64,000 nucleotides of DNA from Cherax quadricarinatus (GCF_038502225.1 NC_091322.1:344501-408500); one strand, 5' to 3'. Positions 34,324 to 45,251 are shown, numbered from the stretch's first letter. Numbers and translations are program-made. The notes: generated by a model not told the origin, from the letters alone.

Positions 34324-34603
34324 TGTGATGGTATGGGGAGACAGAGGACGACCCACCTGGAGGTGTTATGCGGAAAGAGATGTGATGATGAGAGCAAGGA
34401 ATGACCTATCTGAAGTTGTTATAGAGAAAGACAGATGTGATAGTGGAGGACAGGGGACGACCCACCTGGAGGTGTTATGGAAGAGAGAGATATGATGGTA
34501 GGGGGCAGGGGACGACATACCAGAAGGTGTTATGGAAGAGGCAGATGTGATGGTAGGAGGCAGGGTACGACCCACCTGGAGGTGTTATGGAAAAGACACA
34601 TGG
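34324..34603. repeat. 55-57 bp tandem repeat, five units
   Basis: Units starting at 34324, 34381, 34436, 34491 and 34546 share TGTGATGGTAGG, GGACGACCCACCTGGAGGTG and TTATGGAAGAGA. They differ by 10-30 percent, so the array is old. Confidence 0.85.
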
Positions 34604-34865
34604 TGGACACGTGTTGTGAGTGATTGTAAGAAAAAAAGGGGCCCGACCACCCGGATACGTCACAATACAAATAGGACAATGCTCAGCAGCAGTGGGTAAC
34701 AGGGGCACCATCGTATGTGGGAGCCACAGCCGCAAATTATGAATAGTTGTCGGGCAGTCATGTCATGGCTTCTACTAAGCAGTGAATGTGATTGGTTGAC
34801 TTCTGTAATGATTAAGGCCGTTTGATTGGTTAATCTCTGCTGAGATTATAACGAAATGTTAGTCA
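34604..34865. other. no feature recognised
   Basis: I see nothing assignable in this stretch. Confidence 0.35.
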
Positions 34866-34869
34866 CAAT

Positions 34870-35560
34870 ACAACCTATCCTTACACGATACTAGAATATG
34901 TGTGAGAGCAGTATCCATTGATCATATTAAATCTCCAAGCTAATATAAATTAAGTCTTTCAGTGGGTCACAGAAAATAATAAGCTGTTCACTGAGAACAA
35001 ATTTCGGTTATTCCACTATGGGGAAATTGATCAGTTAAAAACTGGACCCTCTGGGTTACTTGGAGAAAAATTCTCGGGATTGCTTCTTTCTAACGGGTCC
35101 CAGACAGGCCAGATCAATTAGGCTGTTAGTGCAAGCCACATGTAGTTCAGCGTATGCACCACAGCCAGCTATGTGGACATTTTGCACGACCTGCTGAGCC
35201 TCATCTCCAGGTAATCTACAAGTCCTCGTTTTTAATTCTTCAGTTTACCCATAGAGAAGGAACTGAATTTCGTTCTCACTGAACATTCTTTTGCTTTATG
35301 TCTCTCACATAGGACATGATTGATATCAACCTGGTGATTTGTTGTGTTTAATATATGACACTCAAACATACTCTAGTGTTGTCTACAGATGATGATACTG
35401 TACACTTTTATGTCTGTGTATACTGAATATGAGAATAAGAAAATTTAGACGAGTACTGTATGTATCTTGAGGAATGGAGCTTAAAACAATTGCAAAGATT
35501 TTGATAATAAGGGGCGTCACTGCTCTTCCTGTCTGTGGACTGTGATTGGTTGTGACAATA
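34870..35560. pseudogene. LINE fragments in opposite orientations
   Basis: 34870-35035 is a plus-strand RT remnant (DTRICVRAVSIDH-like, then NKLFTENKFRLFHYG-like codons). 35040-35175 is a minus-strand 3' end (plus strand GTCCCAGACAGGCCAGATCA). 35180-35560 is a minus-strand remnant of the LRYGKLEE region, stopping at a FERVL-like remnant near 35500. The junctions show repeated insertion or rearrangement. Confidence 0.5.
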
Positions 35561-36225
35561 ATGATAGTAATGGTTCTATACCCTCACTCTTGGCTATTGT
35601 TGAGGGCAGCTGCGGTTGACACGGCCCATGTTGAGGCTGAAAAAGTGTTATTGACCATGATGTGTATGGAGTAAGCTTGAGAACCAGCGAGTGCTGCCAA
35701 GGTGATAAAAGTTAATTATGTCCCATTGCCTCGCTAACTGCCTCCTATTTATTCTGGTATGTTAGTTTATTATGACTGTAATGTGTATGTTTTTGTAATG
35801 TAGGGTTCGTTGTGTGTTTTTGTGAAGGTTGAGCTCCACCTTCTGGGCCTGATTCATAATATTCGACTCACTGGCGGGGCTTATTTTGTTAACTAATTTG
35901 TTAGGGAAAATTTATCTGACGTGAGTTTTAATCATATGATGAACAGCTTAATAATTCATTAAGAGTATCTAAAATTTGTGGCAAAGCTTAAATAGTTGTC
36001 CTTAACGTAAAGTCACAGGTTACATTGTTGGTAGAACACTTGGTTCTGTTCACCACTGACGTACGAGTGCTGAAACAGTGTGTATGTAGGCTTACTAACT
36101 ATACATTAGCCAGTACTCGCACCAAAGTCCCTGGCTGGTGAAAAGTCTCCTCAGTAAATGTCTTATTAGTCATACACGTGTCTGTTTACAAAGGATGTCA
36201 AGACAGTTATAATACTCTTTAAGGC
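35561..36225. other. no feature recognised
   Basis: AT-rich sequence without a recognisable gene or repeat. Confidence 0.35.
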
Positions 36226-36229
36226 ACTT

Positions 36230-36386
36230 GTACTTTACAGAGTACAAGTGTCTTTTAAGACAGAAGTATCTGCAGATTTGGAGAATGTAGAGACATTTCA
36301 CTGCTTGTATAAATTAAATTCAGTTAAACGTATAAATTACTGGGAACGCCAAAAGTCCTTTAAGCTGTAGTACCCTCTTGAACGTT
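36230..36386 (+). pseudogene. LINE fragment, left half
   Basis: The plus strand resembles the SADLENVETFHCLYKLNSVKRINYWER region, then Y-LER. It is interrupted at 36386 by a foldback element and continues at 36633. Confidence 0.6.
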
Positions 36387-36632
36387 GAGAGTAAGACACA
36401 TGTGCAACATCTGGGTATCTTTATTGTAGACGTTTCGCCATCCAGTGGCTTTATCAATACAAATTCTAGGACATAACTTGAAGACAGTAGAACTATGTAC
36501 AGAAGATGAGGTAATCAGTCCCTCAACCTAGGAGTAGGTGCGAACAGCACCATAGTCGTCTACAATAAAGATACCCAGATGTTGCACATGTGTCTTACTC
36601 TCATCTTGTCGGTATTATATACCATTCGTACA
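36387..36632. mobile_element. foldback family F, copy Fd, with 12-bp target duplication
   Basis: The 246-bp element is flanked by exact copies of CTCTTGAACGTT at 36375-36386 and 36633-36644. Inside, 36391-36431 and 36558-36598 are perfect 41-bp reverse complements. The minus strand from 36457 downward reads TTGATAA, stem II GCCA-CTGGA-TGGC and GAAACGTC, a degenerate hammerhead-like core. The right end has GTCGGTATTATATACCATTC. It lies within a LINE fragment, which proves mobility. Confidence 0.85.
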
Positions 36633-36644
36633 CTCTTGAACGTT

Positions 36645-36970
36645 AACAAGAAGGATACATCATAATTTATACCTATAAAAGTGGCATGGTGCAAAATATT
36701 TCCAGTGAAAGGTAAGGGGTGCAATGGATACATAAAAAAAAATCAGTAAGTGTAAGGGGGGCCAATATTTTTCAACACCCTCCCTCCAGAGATTATCGGT
36801 AGATTCCTAGCTGTCTTCAAGAGGGACTTTTGCAATTCCTCCCCCCCCCCCACTAAAAAAAAATCGTTCAGCTGGGCTGTGGTGCCTACGTGGGAATGCT
36901 GCCAAAGCACGAGCAGCCTGACTGACCGTACTGTCAACTAGGATGCCTCATCTGAGACCAGACCACAGGA
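36645..36970 (+). pseudogene. LINE fragment, right half to 3' end
   Basis: The LINE match resumes with KKDTSXFIPIK-like codons, then the SVRGANIFQHPPSRDYR-like and AVFKRDF regions, and ends at 36940-36965 with the usual terminal tail (GCCTCATCTGAGACCAGACC). A run of C residues near 36841 and A-rich runs interrupt it. Confidence 0.55.
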
Positions 36971-37039
36971 GCAATGGTCTGTAGGTAAACAACATTGTCA
37001 GTTTCTCATAACAAGAAAGTTTCAACACCAGAGTAACTT

Positions 37040-37160
37040 CCTGTCTGCTGTGTCCTACCCGGAGTCTGCATGGAGTCGATTTCATGAGGTCAACACCACC
37101 GGCGGCCTGGTCCCAGACCAAGCTTCCCACTGAATAGCCTGATCAATCAAAGATATTCGT
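37040..37160 (-). pseudogene. LINE family A-like 3' end
   Basis: Plus-strand GAGGTCAACACCACCGGCGG, CCTGGTCCCAGACCAAGCTT and GCCTGATCAATC match the complement of the terminus. Confidence 0.6.
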
Positions 37161-37489
37161 TTCTAACAATGATGAATGATGAAATGTCTCACAAGCCAGT
37201 AGGGTGTCTTGCCTTCGTGAGGCAGGTGTATTTTTATCCAGTTATTTATACATACAATTCCATTCACACACCTCGCATTCTTACACATCTTCATCCTCTA
37301 ATTCTACTCTAATCCATCTGTCTCCCTCTCTTCCCCTCTCTATTCACTCTCCCCCTTTTCTCTCATTTTTTCACTGAAGAGTTCTATAAGATTATAAATG
37401 ATTTGTCTCTCCCCTCTCCCTTTTCTCTTTCTAATTCTCTCACTCTGTTTGTACGTTCAACCAATGCAACATACCTCAGCACAACATAG

Positions 37490-37865
37490 TCACCATCAGC
37501 GCAATATAACCATCATCACAACATAGCACCATCAGCACATTATAACTAATATCACACTACATAGTCGCTATCAACACAGTATAATCATCACACAACACAG
37601 TCACTATCAGCGCAGTATACCTATCATCACACAGCATAGTCACCATCAATACAATACAACCATCACACAACATAGCACCATCAGCATAGTATAAATATCA
37701 TCATGCAACATGGCACCATCAACAGTGTACGTACAACCATCATGACATAACAGCACCATCATCGCAACACAGCCACCATCAACACAGCATGGCACCATCA
37801 ACACCACAACACTGTCATTACACCAGCACATCACTAACGTAACTCCCATCACAACAACATATCAG
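37490..37865. repeat. degenerate ACCATCA-type tandem repeat
   Basis: About eleven diverged units of 30-38 bp contain ACAACATAGCACCATCA and ATAACCATCATC variants. Open frames through it are compositional. Confidence 0.75.
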
Positions 37866-37869
37866 CATG

Positions 37870-38330
37870 AATGCAACACTATCGGCTCATCACTAGCGTA
37901 ACATCATCACAACATCAGCAGCATAACACAGGGTAACCGCCAGCGTGAGAGAAAGTTGTCCCAAGCAAGTTTTTGTCTGCGTACTGAATGAGGGAGAGGG
38001 AAAGAGATTATGGAAGTGATGTGAGGGAGAGGGAGGAAGGAAGGTAAGGTTGAAAAAATGGGTAAGATAGAAAGAGAGAGAGAAAGGCAATAAAGATGAA
38101 GAGAGGGAGAAAGAGAGAAGAAATTGGTGATAAAAAATATAGCCATCACATCGGAGTTGACCTGCTACTTGTTTTAAGTAGAGATTCAGTTTCTTCACAA
38201 AAAAATTCTACTTTTGGTTCATAAATACTTCTTATAACTGTTGTTAGAAGGTCGATGAGTCTTGGATTCTAATTATGCATAAGACACCTGCTTGTCATTG
38301 GTTTTATTCTACACTTCGTCTGTATGTCTC
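37870..38330. other. GA-rich segment, no gene
   Basis: 37980-38125 is GAGGGAGA-rich. I see no domain in the short open frames here. Confidence 0.4.
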
Positions 38331-38339
38331 AAGCTAATA

Positions 38340-39780
38340 AGCTGTTATGGTAGCCTGCAGTAGACCAGATCCTCAAGCATTTTCCATCCATATATTATGA
38401 ATAATCTCTTGTTTCTCCATTCCAGAGAGTACATTCCAAGTACTTTGAGATGTCCTTAGTAGTTTAGGTTCGTTTTTAATTCTATGGAGGCAGTACATGT
38501 TTGCATATATTCTAGCAGTGATATCTCTATCTTCATAGGTACTGTGATCTGAGCACAGAACAATATTCTAGACATTAGAGCACAATGTAATTTCTCTGTA
38601 TTTGATCATTTCCATAACTCCTCTTGCGATTTTCCTTTGCTGTCTTTGCCTTATTTTGTTCTCAAAGCGCTAAATCTTTTATGTGTTGCTTTCATTCTCT
38701 AGGATGGTTTGCAGTACCTCAGCAGTTGGAAGTTGTTTTTTCGTAGTCTGTCTGTGTCTTCTCTTGTCTACCTACCATTTCCTGTTGTCAATTCTGGAAG
38801 CAAGGGCCAGACCAAGATCAGACCCAGTGATTCAGGCTGTTGGTTCTAGCAGCACTCGGTTCAGTGTAGGAACCACAGTTTTGGATCCAGTGCATCCAGA
38901 ACTTTCCAGGGAAAACTTACGGCGTTTCTTTTTTCGCCTGCATTCCAGGGAGTATGTACAGTTCAAGGGACTTCAGGCATTCTCAGTAATTTAGTCTTTT
39001 ACTGAATTTATGCAGGCAGAGAAAGCTCTCGGTACATTCTCCAGGTCTACAATTTCACTTGCCTTAAAAGGAGCTGTTATTTTACGGCATATTCTAGTAT
39101 AGAGAGTACAAGTGGCTTAAAGAGTATTATAAATGGCTTGGCATCTCTTGTTTTGAAGGTTCTAGTCATTCATTTTCTTTACGGCTGTGATAACAATACT
39201 TGTGATAATTGAAAGTAAAATCTCTAGATATTAGTATTTCTAAGTCCCTCATATTAATCTTTCATTCTGTTGAGTTTTTTTTAATTTGTTTTACACTCCA
39301 TTACAGTTTTTAATTCTTCAAATTTTCTGTTGCCGATAACTGAAATTGTTCTCACTAAATATCTTATTGTTTTGTGTGGCCCACTCGAGGAATTGGTTTA
39401 TGTCAGTTTGGAGATTTCTTGAGTTTAAGACGGAAATCTTCGGAAAATCTGTACGCATTACATTAGCATTTTGTCTGGTTTAAGGGGCACGTAAGTACCC
39501 CTGTCATCTAATAACATGTTCATTTTTCCACTATAATCTAATGAATATGTTATTAGAAGACGGGGGAACTTACGTGCCTCAACTTAGAGTGCATCTAAGC
39601 AGTTGCGATCTGTTTAAAACCACTGTTGCCCTAGGTTGTGCAAATGTTGTGAAACCTTGTGTTCGCAATCTTGCCTCTTTAAAAATGCTGTGTGACTTCA
39701 GTGCTATCGGTCGATAGCTTTTTGTGAGTGCACTCTAGTAGACGTTTTATGTTGCATTCACTTAACTTTCTGACCAGAGG
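38340..39780 (-). pseudogene. old LINE A/D-like copies
   Basis: 38340-38600 gives, on the minus strand, a remnant like HLKVLGMYSLEWRNKRLFII and YGWKMLEDL. 38790-39780 covers the family A C-terminal region back to the RT domain; plus-strand AGCACTCGGTTCAGTGTAGG marks its start and GTGCTATCGGTCGATAGCTT the RPIAL codons at the far end. Many indels are present. Two or more insertions may be merged here. Confidence 0.6.
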
Positions 39781-39874
39781 TAGTTATATAGATGCAGTGC
39801 GGTAAGGGAAACGGGCTATGTAGATGTAGTTAGGTGCGGGAAGATGGGTCTCCTTAGGTGCAGTATGTGTGTGT

Positions 39875-39963
39875 ATTCACATAATTGTACTCACCTAATT
39901 GTGGTTGCAGGGGTCGATACTCAGCTCCTGGCTCTGCCTCTTCACTGATCGCTACTAGGTCCC

Positions 39964-40050
<87 letters not shown>

Positions 40051-41112
40051 TCTCTCTCTCTCTCTGCCTCCTGAGCTTTGTCATACCTCGTCTTAAAGCT
40101 ATGTATTGTTCCTGCCTCCACTACATCGCTTGCTAGACTATTCCACTTCCTGACGACTCTATGACTGAAGAATTACTTTCTAACATCCCTGTGACTCGTC
40201 TGAGTCTTCAGCTTCCAATTGTGTCCCCTCTCTGGAACATCTTGTCTCTGTCCACCTTATCTATTCCACGCAGTATTTTGTATGTTGTTATCATGTCTTC
40301 CCTGACCCTCCTGTCCTACAGTGTCGTCAGTCCGATTTCCCTCAACCTTTCTTCGTAGGACATTCCCCTGAGCTCCGGAACTAGCCTTATTGCAAATCTT
40401 TGTACTTTCTCTAATTTCTTGACGTGCTTGACCAGGTGTGGGTTCCAAACTTGTGCTGCATACTCCAGTATGGGCCTGACGTACACGGTGTACAGTGTTT
40501 TGAACGATTCCTTACTAAGGTATCGGAACGCTATTCTCAGGTTTGCCAGGCGCCCATATGCTGCAGCAGCTATCTGGTTGATGTGTGCCTCCGCAGACAT
40601 GCTCGGTGTTATGGTCACCCCAAGATCTTTCTCCTTGAGTGAGGTTTGCAGCCTTTGTCCACCTAGCCACCTCTGTCTGCGGTCTTCTTTGCCCTTTCCC
40701 AAGCTTCATGACCTTGCAATTGGCAGGGTTGAATTCGAGAAGTCAGTTGTTGGACCATGTGTCCAGCCTTTCCAGGTCTCTTTGTAGTCCTGCCTGATCC
40801 TCATCCGATTTAATCCGTCTCATTAACTTCACATCATCTGCGAACAGGGACACTTCAGAGTCTATCCCTTCCATCATGTCATTCACATGTATCAAAAATA
40901 GCACTGGTCCAAGGACTGGCCCCTGTGGGACCCTGCTCGTCACAGGCGCCCACTGTGATACTTCATGACGTACTTTGACTCGTTGTTGCCTCCCTGTCAG
41001 GTATTCTCTGATCCATTGCAGTGCCCTTCCTGTTTTACGCGCCTGATCCTCCAGCTTCTGCACTAATCTCTTGTGAGGAACTGTGTCGAAGGCCTTCCTG
41101 CAGTCCAGGAAA

Positions 41113-41113
<1 letters not shown>
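39875..41113 (-). pseudogene. LINE family B, copy B5 with RT domain
   Basis: The minus strand begins (at 41113) with IFLDCRKAFDTVPHKRLVQK, containing the first catalytic Asp motif. GPVLGPVLFLIHVNDM and LFADDVKLMRR follow, and the C-terminal part GMSYEERLREIGLTTL extends to 40316 with frameshifts near 40740 and 40320. The last 350 bp run to the terminal GTACTCACCTAATT at 39888. A (TC)n expansion sits inside its 3' untranslated part. The 5' edge abuts (GT)n. Confidence 0.85.
39965..40065. repeat. (TC)n expansion inside LINE B5
   Basis: Other family B copies have only a short CCTCTCTCTCCCTGCT at this place; here it has grown to about 100 bp of nearly pure TC with one AC interruption. Confidence 0.9.

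Positions 41114-41174
<61 letters not shown>
41114..41174. repeat. (GT)n between two LINE B copies
   Basis: A pure run. Seen from the minus strand it is the (AC)n tail of copy B6 and the 5' boundary of copy B5. Confidence 0.95.
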
Positions 41175-41177
<3 letters not shown>

Positions 41178-42845
41178 CATCTAAATTTGGTAGCAGAGAT
41201 CATATCGCAACTCCTGGCCCCGCCTCTTCGCAGGTCGCTTCTAGGTCCACTCTTCCCCGTCTTCAAGAGCCTTGTCATCCCTCTTCTTAAAGCTGTGTAT
41301 GGATCCCGCCTCCACCACTTCAATCTCCAGATTGTTCCACTTCCTGATAATTGTAAGCCTGAAGAAATACTTCCTAATACTTATGGCTCATCTGAGTTGT
41401 GCCCCCTTGTTCCTCTTTTCGATCTCTTAAACATTCCCTTCCTATTCTCCTTGTCAGTTCCTCTCAGTATTTTGTATATCGTTATTATGTCCCCCTAGCC
41501 TAGTCCTCCTGTACTCCAGCGATATCAGATTGAGTTCTCTTAATTAACCTCATCTCATAGGACATACCCTTTAGCTCCGGGACTATTATTGTTGCAAAAC
41601 TCTGCACATTCTCCAATTTATTGATATGCTTGACCAGGTGTGGGTTCCATATTGGTGCTGCGAACTCTAATATAGGCCTGACGTTCATGGTGTACAGTGT
41701 CGTAAATGACTCCTTAGATGTCGAAACGCTATTCTTAGATTTGCCAAACGCGCATTTGCTTCAGCAGTTATTTGGTTGATCTGCGCCTCTAGGGATGTGT
41801 TCGGTATGATACTCACCCCCCAAGGTCCTTCTTGAGTGAGGTTTGCAGCCTTTGCTTCCCTGAACCTGTACTCCGTCTGCGATCTTCTTTGTCTTTCCCC
41901 AAACTGCATAGCTTTGCACTTGGTTGGGTTAAACTCCAGGATCCATTTGTCAGACCAGGTCTGAAGCCAGTCCAGATTCCTTTATAGCATTTCCTGGTCC
42001 TCGTCCGCTTGTATTCTCCTCACTAGTTTCACGTCGTCTGCGAACAGAGTATCTTTGACGGTATACCTTCTGTCGTGATATTAACGAATACAAAAAAAGA
42101 GCACCGGCCTTAGGACTGTTGATTGTGGAACCCTCCTCGTCACATGCACCCATTCCGATACATCGTCACAGACATCATTCATTGTTTCCTTCCTGTCAGA
42201 TATTCCTTGATCCAGTGCTGTTTTTTTTTTCGTTAGTCCTGCCTGCTCGTCAAGCTATACTATTCTCTTGTGCGGTACTCGGTCAAAACTTTTCTTACAG
42301 TCCAAGAAAATGTAATATGCCCAGCCCTCTCTCTCCTGTTGTACTTCTTTTATCTTGTCGTAGAACTCAGTAAGTTTGTGACACAGGATTTTCCATCCGT
42401 GAAGCCGTGCTGGGTGTCACGAATAAACACACTCCTTTCTAGGTGCTCCGCTACACTTCTAGTATTCATGGGTACTTTGCTCTTTCTGTACTTTTTCTGT
42501 GCTCTAGCACATTTACCCGTAGTCTCTATACACGTCTGGGTAAACCATGGGCTCACTGGTCTTCCTATTGTTTCCACTGTCCCTGGGTACGAACTTCTCC
42601 GCCTTCCTATACTTTCTGGCCACTTGTTTTATCATTTCTTTCACTGTCTTTCCTTCTAGTTCTCTTTCCCACTGCACATCATTCGGGATGTGCCTCATGC
42701 CCGTGTAGTTCCTTCTTTTGAAGTTTGGTTTCTCTCCTCCTCCCCGTGCTGCTTCACTCTCCACTGTTAATTCATCAAAATATTCGAATCTAATGACCAT
42801 GTGATCACTAACGCCGAGGGATCTTTCATATGTAATATCTCCTGT
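41175..42845 (-). pseudogene. LINE family B relative, copy B6, endonuclease to 3' end
   Basis: This is the longest B-type copy. At its 5' end the minus strand reads GDITYERSLGVSDHMVIRFE (42839 downward), the endonuclease C-terminus with its SDH motif. A linker (WERELEGKTVKEMIKQVARK), RT remnants (ERSVFIRDTQHGFTDGKSCV), a partly lost FADD region and the C-terminal GMSYEMRLI segment follow. It ends at 41176 in a CTCATCTAAATTTGG variant of the B terminus. It is more diverged than B3-B5 and has several frameshifts. Confidence 0.8.
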
Positions 42846-42862
42846 GTGTTTATGGGGGGGGG

Positions 42863-42863
<1 letters not shown>

Positions 42864-42896
<33 letters not shown>
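42864..42896. repeat. (GT)n at the 5' edge of LINE B6
   Basis: The run follows GGGGGGGGGAT directly beyond the endonuclease remnant; it is (AC)n on the element's sense strand. Confidence 0.9.
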
Positions 42897-42897
<1 letters not shown>

Positions 42898-43400
42898 GTG
42901 TAAATATTTTGATAAATGTCTTTTCACCGGCATGTCACTTCAACTTGTTTATAAGGAAAGAGAATTTCTTCGTCAGAATACACTATCCAGAAAACATCTG
43001 CTTTATATTACCACATAAAAAACATTAAGACAAAATAAAGGTTTCTGAACGTGAATAAGTCGAGCTAAACTCAAAAATTTTCTGTTTCATTGTACTAGTG
43101 GCGCGAGTCTGTCACTGGAAGGCTGGTTGTATTGGCTACTCTCCTTCTCCTCTCCCTTTCTCTTCCTTTTCTTCTCCTCTGTTTCTCTCCTCTTCCTCCT
43201 CCCATCTCGCTCGTTCGTTCTTCTCCCCACCCCTTTCCCTTTCACGCCTCTCTTCCACCTTCCCTGCCCTCAACTATGAGGTGCCTGGGTGGTCATCTGC
43301 CGCCTCCTTAGTGAAAGTTCGGGGGGCAGTGAAGAGAACTGGGGGGTATGGGGTAACTTCTGCCCCACACCGAGAAAGTGTATACCAAGAGAAGTTCTGG
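42897..43400. other. no gene; pyrimidine-rich tract
   Basis: 43135-43270 is CT-rich. The 138-codon frame at 43098-43514 crosses it and has no recognisable domain. Confidence 0.4.
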
Positions 43401-43404
43401 TATG

Positions 43405-43600
43405 TGCGTACTCACCTACCTAGACGTCTGTGTTCGACCAGAGTTGTGCTTCGGCATGTTAATTTTGCATATGCCTGGTTAGGTGTGGCTCTACACTGGC
43501 GCTGCATATTCTGATTTATCTGAGACGTCTGGTGTGTTATGAATGGCCCCTTATTTAGAAAGTACTCCTCACATTTGTCAGCCTCCTTTTTGTCTTATGT
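43405..43600 (-). pseudogene. old LINE family B fragment
   Basis: Plus-strand GCATATGCCTGGTTAGGTGT and TGGCGCTGCATATTCTGATT correspond to the complement of the EYAAPVWNPHLAKH region of family B. It is short and decayed. Confidence 0.5.
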
Positions 43601-43611
43601 ATATCGTTAGG

Positions 43612-43935
43612 GTCTACCTACCTGGAGTTTACTTGGAGCCGTTTTGGGGGTCACTGCCCGGTGACCTGATTGCCGACTAGGTCTCCCAAATCGACCTGGC
43701 TGTTGGCGTCAGTAACAAGCGGTACAGCACAATGTACCACAGCCTGTCTGATCAGGAAATTATTAGCCAGGAACTTATAAAAATCCCTCTTCAAGACAGC
43801 CAGAGATTTGTTGGTAATTTACCTTACGCAGTTTTTCCCGTGTTTGATGGGAGGATATTGAACTCTTATCTCTTTATACTTAGCGAGTTATCTCATAGTG
43901 AACTTTCTGCAGCCATGTTCTTCATAGGGGGTTGC
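43612..43935 (-). pseudogene. LINE family A-like 3' end, decayed
   Basis: Starting with CTACCTGGAGTTTACTTGGA on the plus strand, the sequence follows the complement of the family A terminus through GTACCACAGCCTGTCTGATC and the SLPSSIRG region near 43850. Confidence 0.65.
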
Positions 43936-44044
43936 ACAGTCTATAATACCAACCACTCTCGTGAAGAGTCATCGCAATATTAAGATTTTAATTAAACCAG
44001 CCCCATATTTCCCTCATCTCACTTTCTTTCCTCCCACCTCATAT

Positions 44045-44244
44045 ATATATATATTTCTTTCTTTCAACACACCGGCTGTATCCCACCAAGGCAGGGTGGC
44101 CCAAAAAGAAAAACGAAAGTTTCTCTTAAATTTAGTAATTTATACGGGAGAAGGGGTTACTAGCCCCTTGCTCCCGGCATTTTAGTCGCCTCTTACAACA
44201 CGCATGGCTTACGGAGGAAGAATTCTGTTCCACTTCCCCATGGA

Positions 44245-44247
<3 letters not shown>
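44045..44247. repeat. unclassified ~200-bp block between microsatellites
   Basis: The block contains CACCAAGGCAGGGTGGCCCA, AAAAACGAAAGTTTCTCTTA, GGTTACTAGCCCCTTGCTCC and TGGCTTACGGAGGAAGAATT. It lies between a short (TA)n/TTTC stretch and the (TA)n beside MITE M3. It is non-coding and not related to other blocks in the window. It reads like a short interspersed repeat, but I cannot classify it. Confidence 0.45.
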
Positions 44248-44288
<41 letters not shown>

Positions 44289-44296
44289 ATATATAT
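44248..44296. repeat. (TA)n microsatellite
   Basis: It ends exactly at the terminus of MITE M3. Confidence 0.9.
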
Positions 44297-44645
44297 GTCG
44301 TGCCGAATAGGTAAAACTTGCTATTTTGGTTTAAATAGTAACGCTCTTCTTGCCGAATAAGGGAAGCAAAAATTTGAGTATGCAGTAATTTCGCAAAAAT
44401 CATTCTGAACCTAACAAAAAAAATATTTCATTGTGTTTGTTTATTATTAAATTACTGTAAACTTATCTAAAATATATTTAGTTGGATTAGGCTAAATTAA
44501 ATTGCGCTTATTATAATAAGGTTAGGTAAGTTTCTAAGGTTCTTTTGGTACAAAATTATTATTTTTAACATTAACATAAATTAAAAAATATATATATTTA
44601 AACGTATAAGAGAAAATTTTAGAAATGACTTAATTTTAAAAGAGT
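44297..44645 (-). mobile_element. TA-associated MITE, copy M3, one end lost
   Basis: The copy is inverted relative to M1 and begins on the plus strand with GTCGTGCCGAATAGGTAAAA. It aligns with the others through AGTTGGATTAGGCTAAATTA and GACTTAATTTTAAAAGAGTG, but its far inverted repeat is missing. It is the most diverged copy. Confidence 0.7.
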
Positions 44646-44702
44646 GCTTGCTATGAGTTCTTGCTATTTTTTGTTTTTATTTTCATGTCTTCTGCACGCA
44701 CT

Positions 44703-44862
44703 GGTCCACGAGAGATATTGGCATTTACATGATTTACAGAGCAAGGAAAATATTTACAAAACATTTATCTGGGACTGGAGGAGGCTCGAACCTACGACCT
44801 TAGGCGCAAAGTACATAGTATTTTCCATACCAAGCCAGCATTCCAATATATCTCGTGGACTG
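44703..44862 (-). repeat. tRNA-like SINE candidate S1
   Basis: The minus strand carries GGTCGTAGGTTCGAGCCTCC, which contains a good RNA polymerase III B box (44783-44792). About 45 bp upstream is CTGGCTTGGTATGGAAAATA. The block is bordered by an 18-bp imperfect inverted repeat, GTCCACGAGAGATATTGG and its partner at 44843-44860. A similar sequence occurs inverted at 44925-45010. It could be a tRNA-derived SINE or a decayed tRNA pseudogene pair; no cloverleaf is evident. Confidence 0.4.
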
Positions 44863-44924
44863 AAGTACACACTGCCAAGTGGCTATGAAGCAAACACTTA
44901 GTTTGCTTGACGTCAGAGTTATGA

Positions 44925-45010
44925 GTGTCCTGGTTTGGTGTGTATAGTACTGCATACTTCGTCCCAAGGTAGCAGATTTGAACCTCCTCTGGTCTCATAT
45001 ACATGCATAC
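44925..45010 (+). repeat. tRNA-like SINE candidate S2
   Basis: CCTGGTTTGGTGTGTATAGT, TGCATACTTCGTCCCAAGGT and GATTTGAACCTCC follow the S1 minus-strand sequence closely. The B-box equivalent is degenerate (44973-44984). S1 and S2 form an inverted pair. Confidence 0.35.
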
Positions 45011-45251
45011 AGTAGAACAACATGAGAAATGAGATTATGTATTTCCTGCAGTTCCTTCGACGCTGGATGCCATCCAAGAATGTAAGAGGCATTTCCCCTC
45101 TGGAGGGCCACACTGAGACTTAAAATATGAAGGTGACTGCCCTTGAGTCCATAGTGGTATCAATAAACCTGGAACCTAGTGCTCTGAGCAAGGTTGTTGT
45201 AAGTTGTCCTCGGGGTCCAGGAGTCTCTGATGGTACTGATGGCCCAAGTCG

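Noticed and set aside
34366..34735. Frames rich in Ser, Pro and Tyr on the minus strand
   Set aside because: They are translations of the 55-bp tandem repeat.
43098..43514. 138-codon frame beginning MARVCHWKAGC
   Set aside because: Most of it is a translated CT-rich tract, followed by a decayed LINE fragment. There is no support for a host gene.
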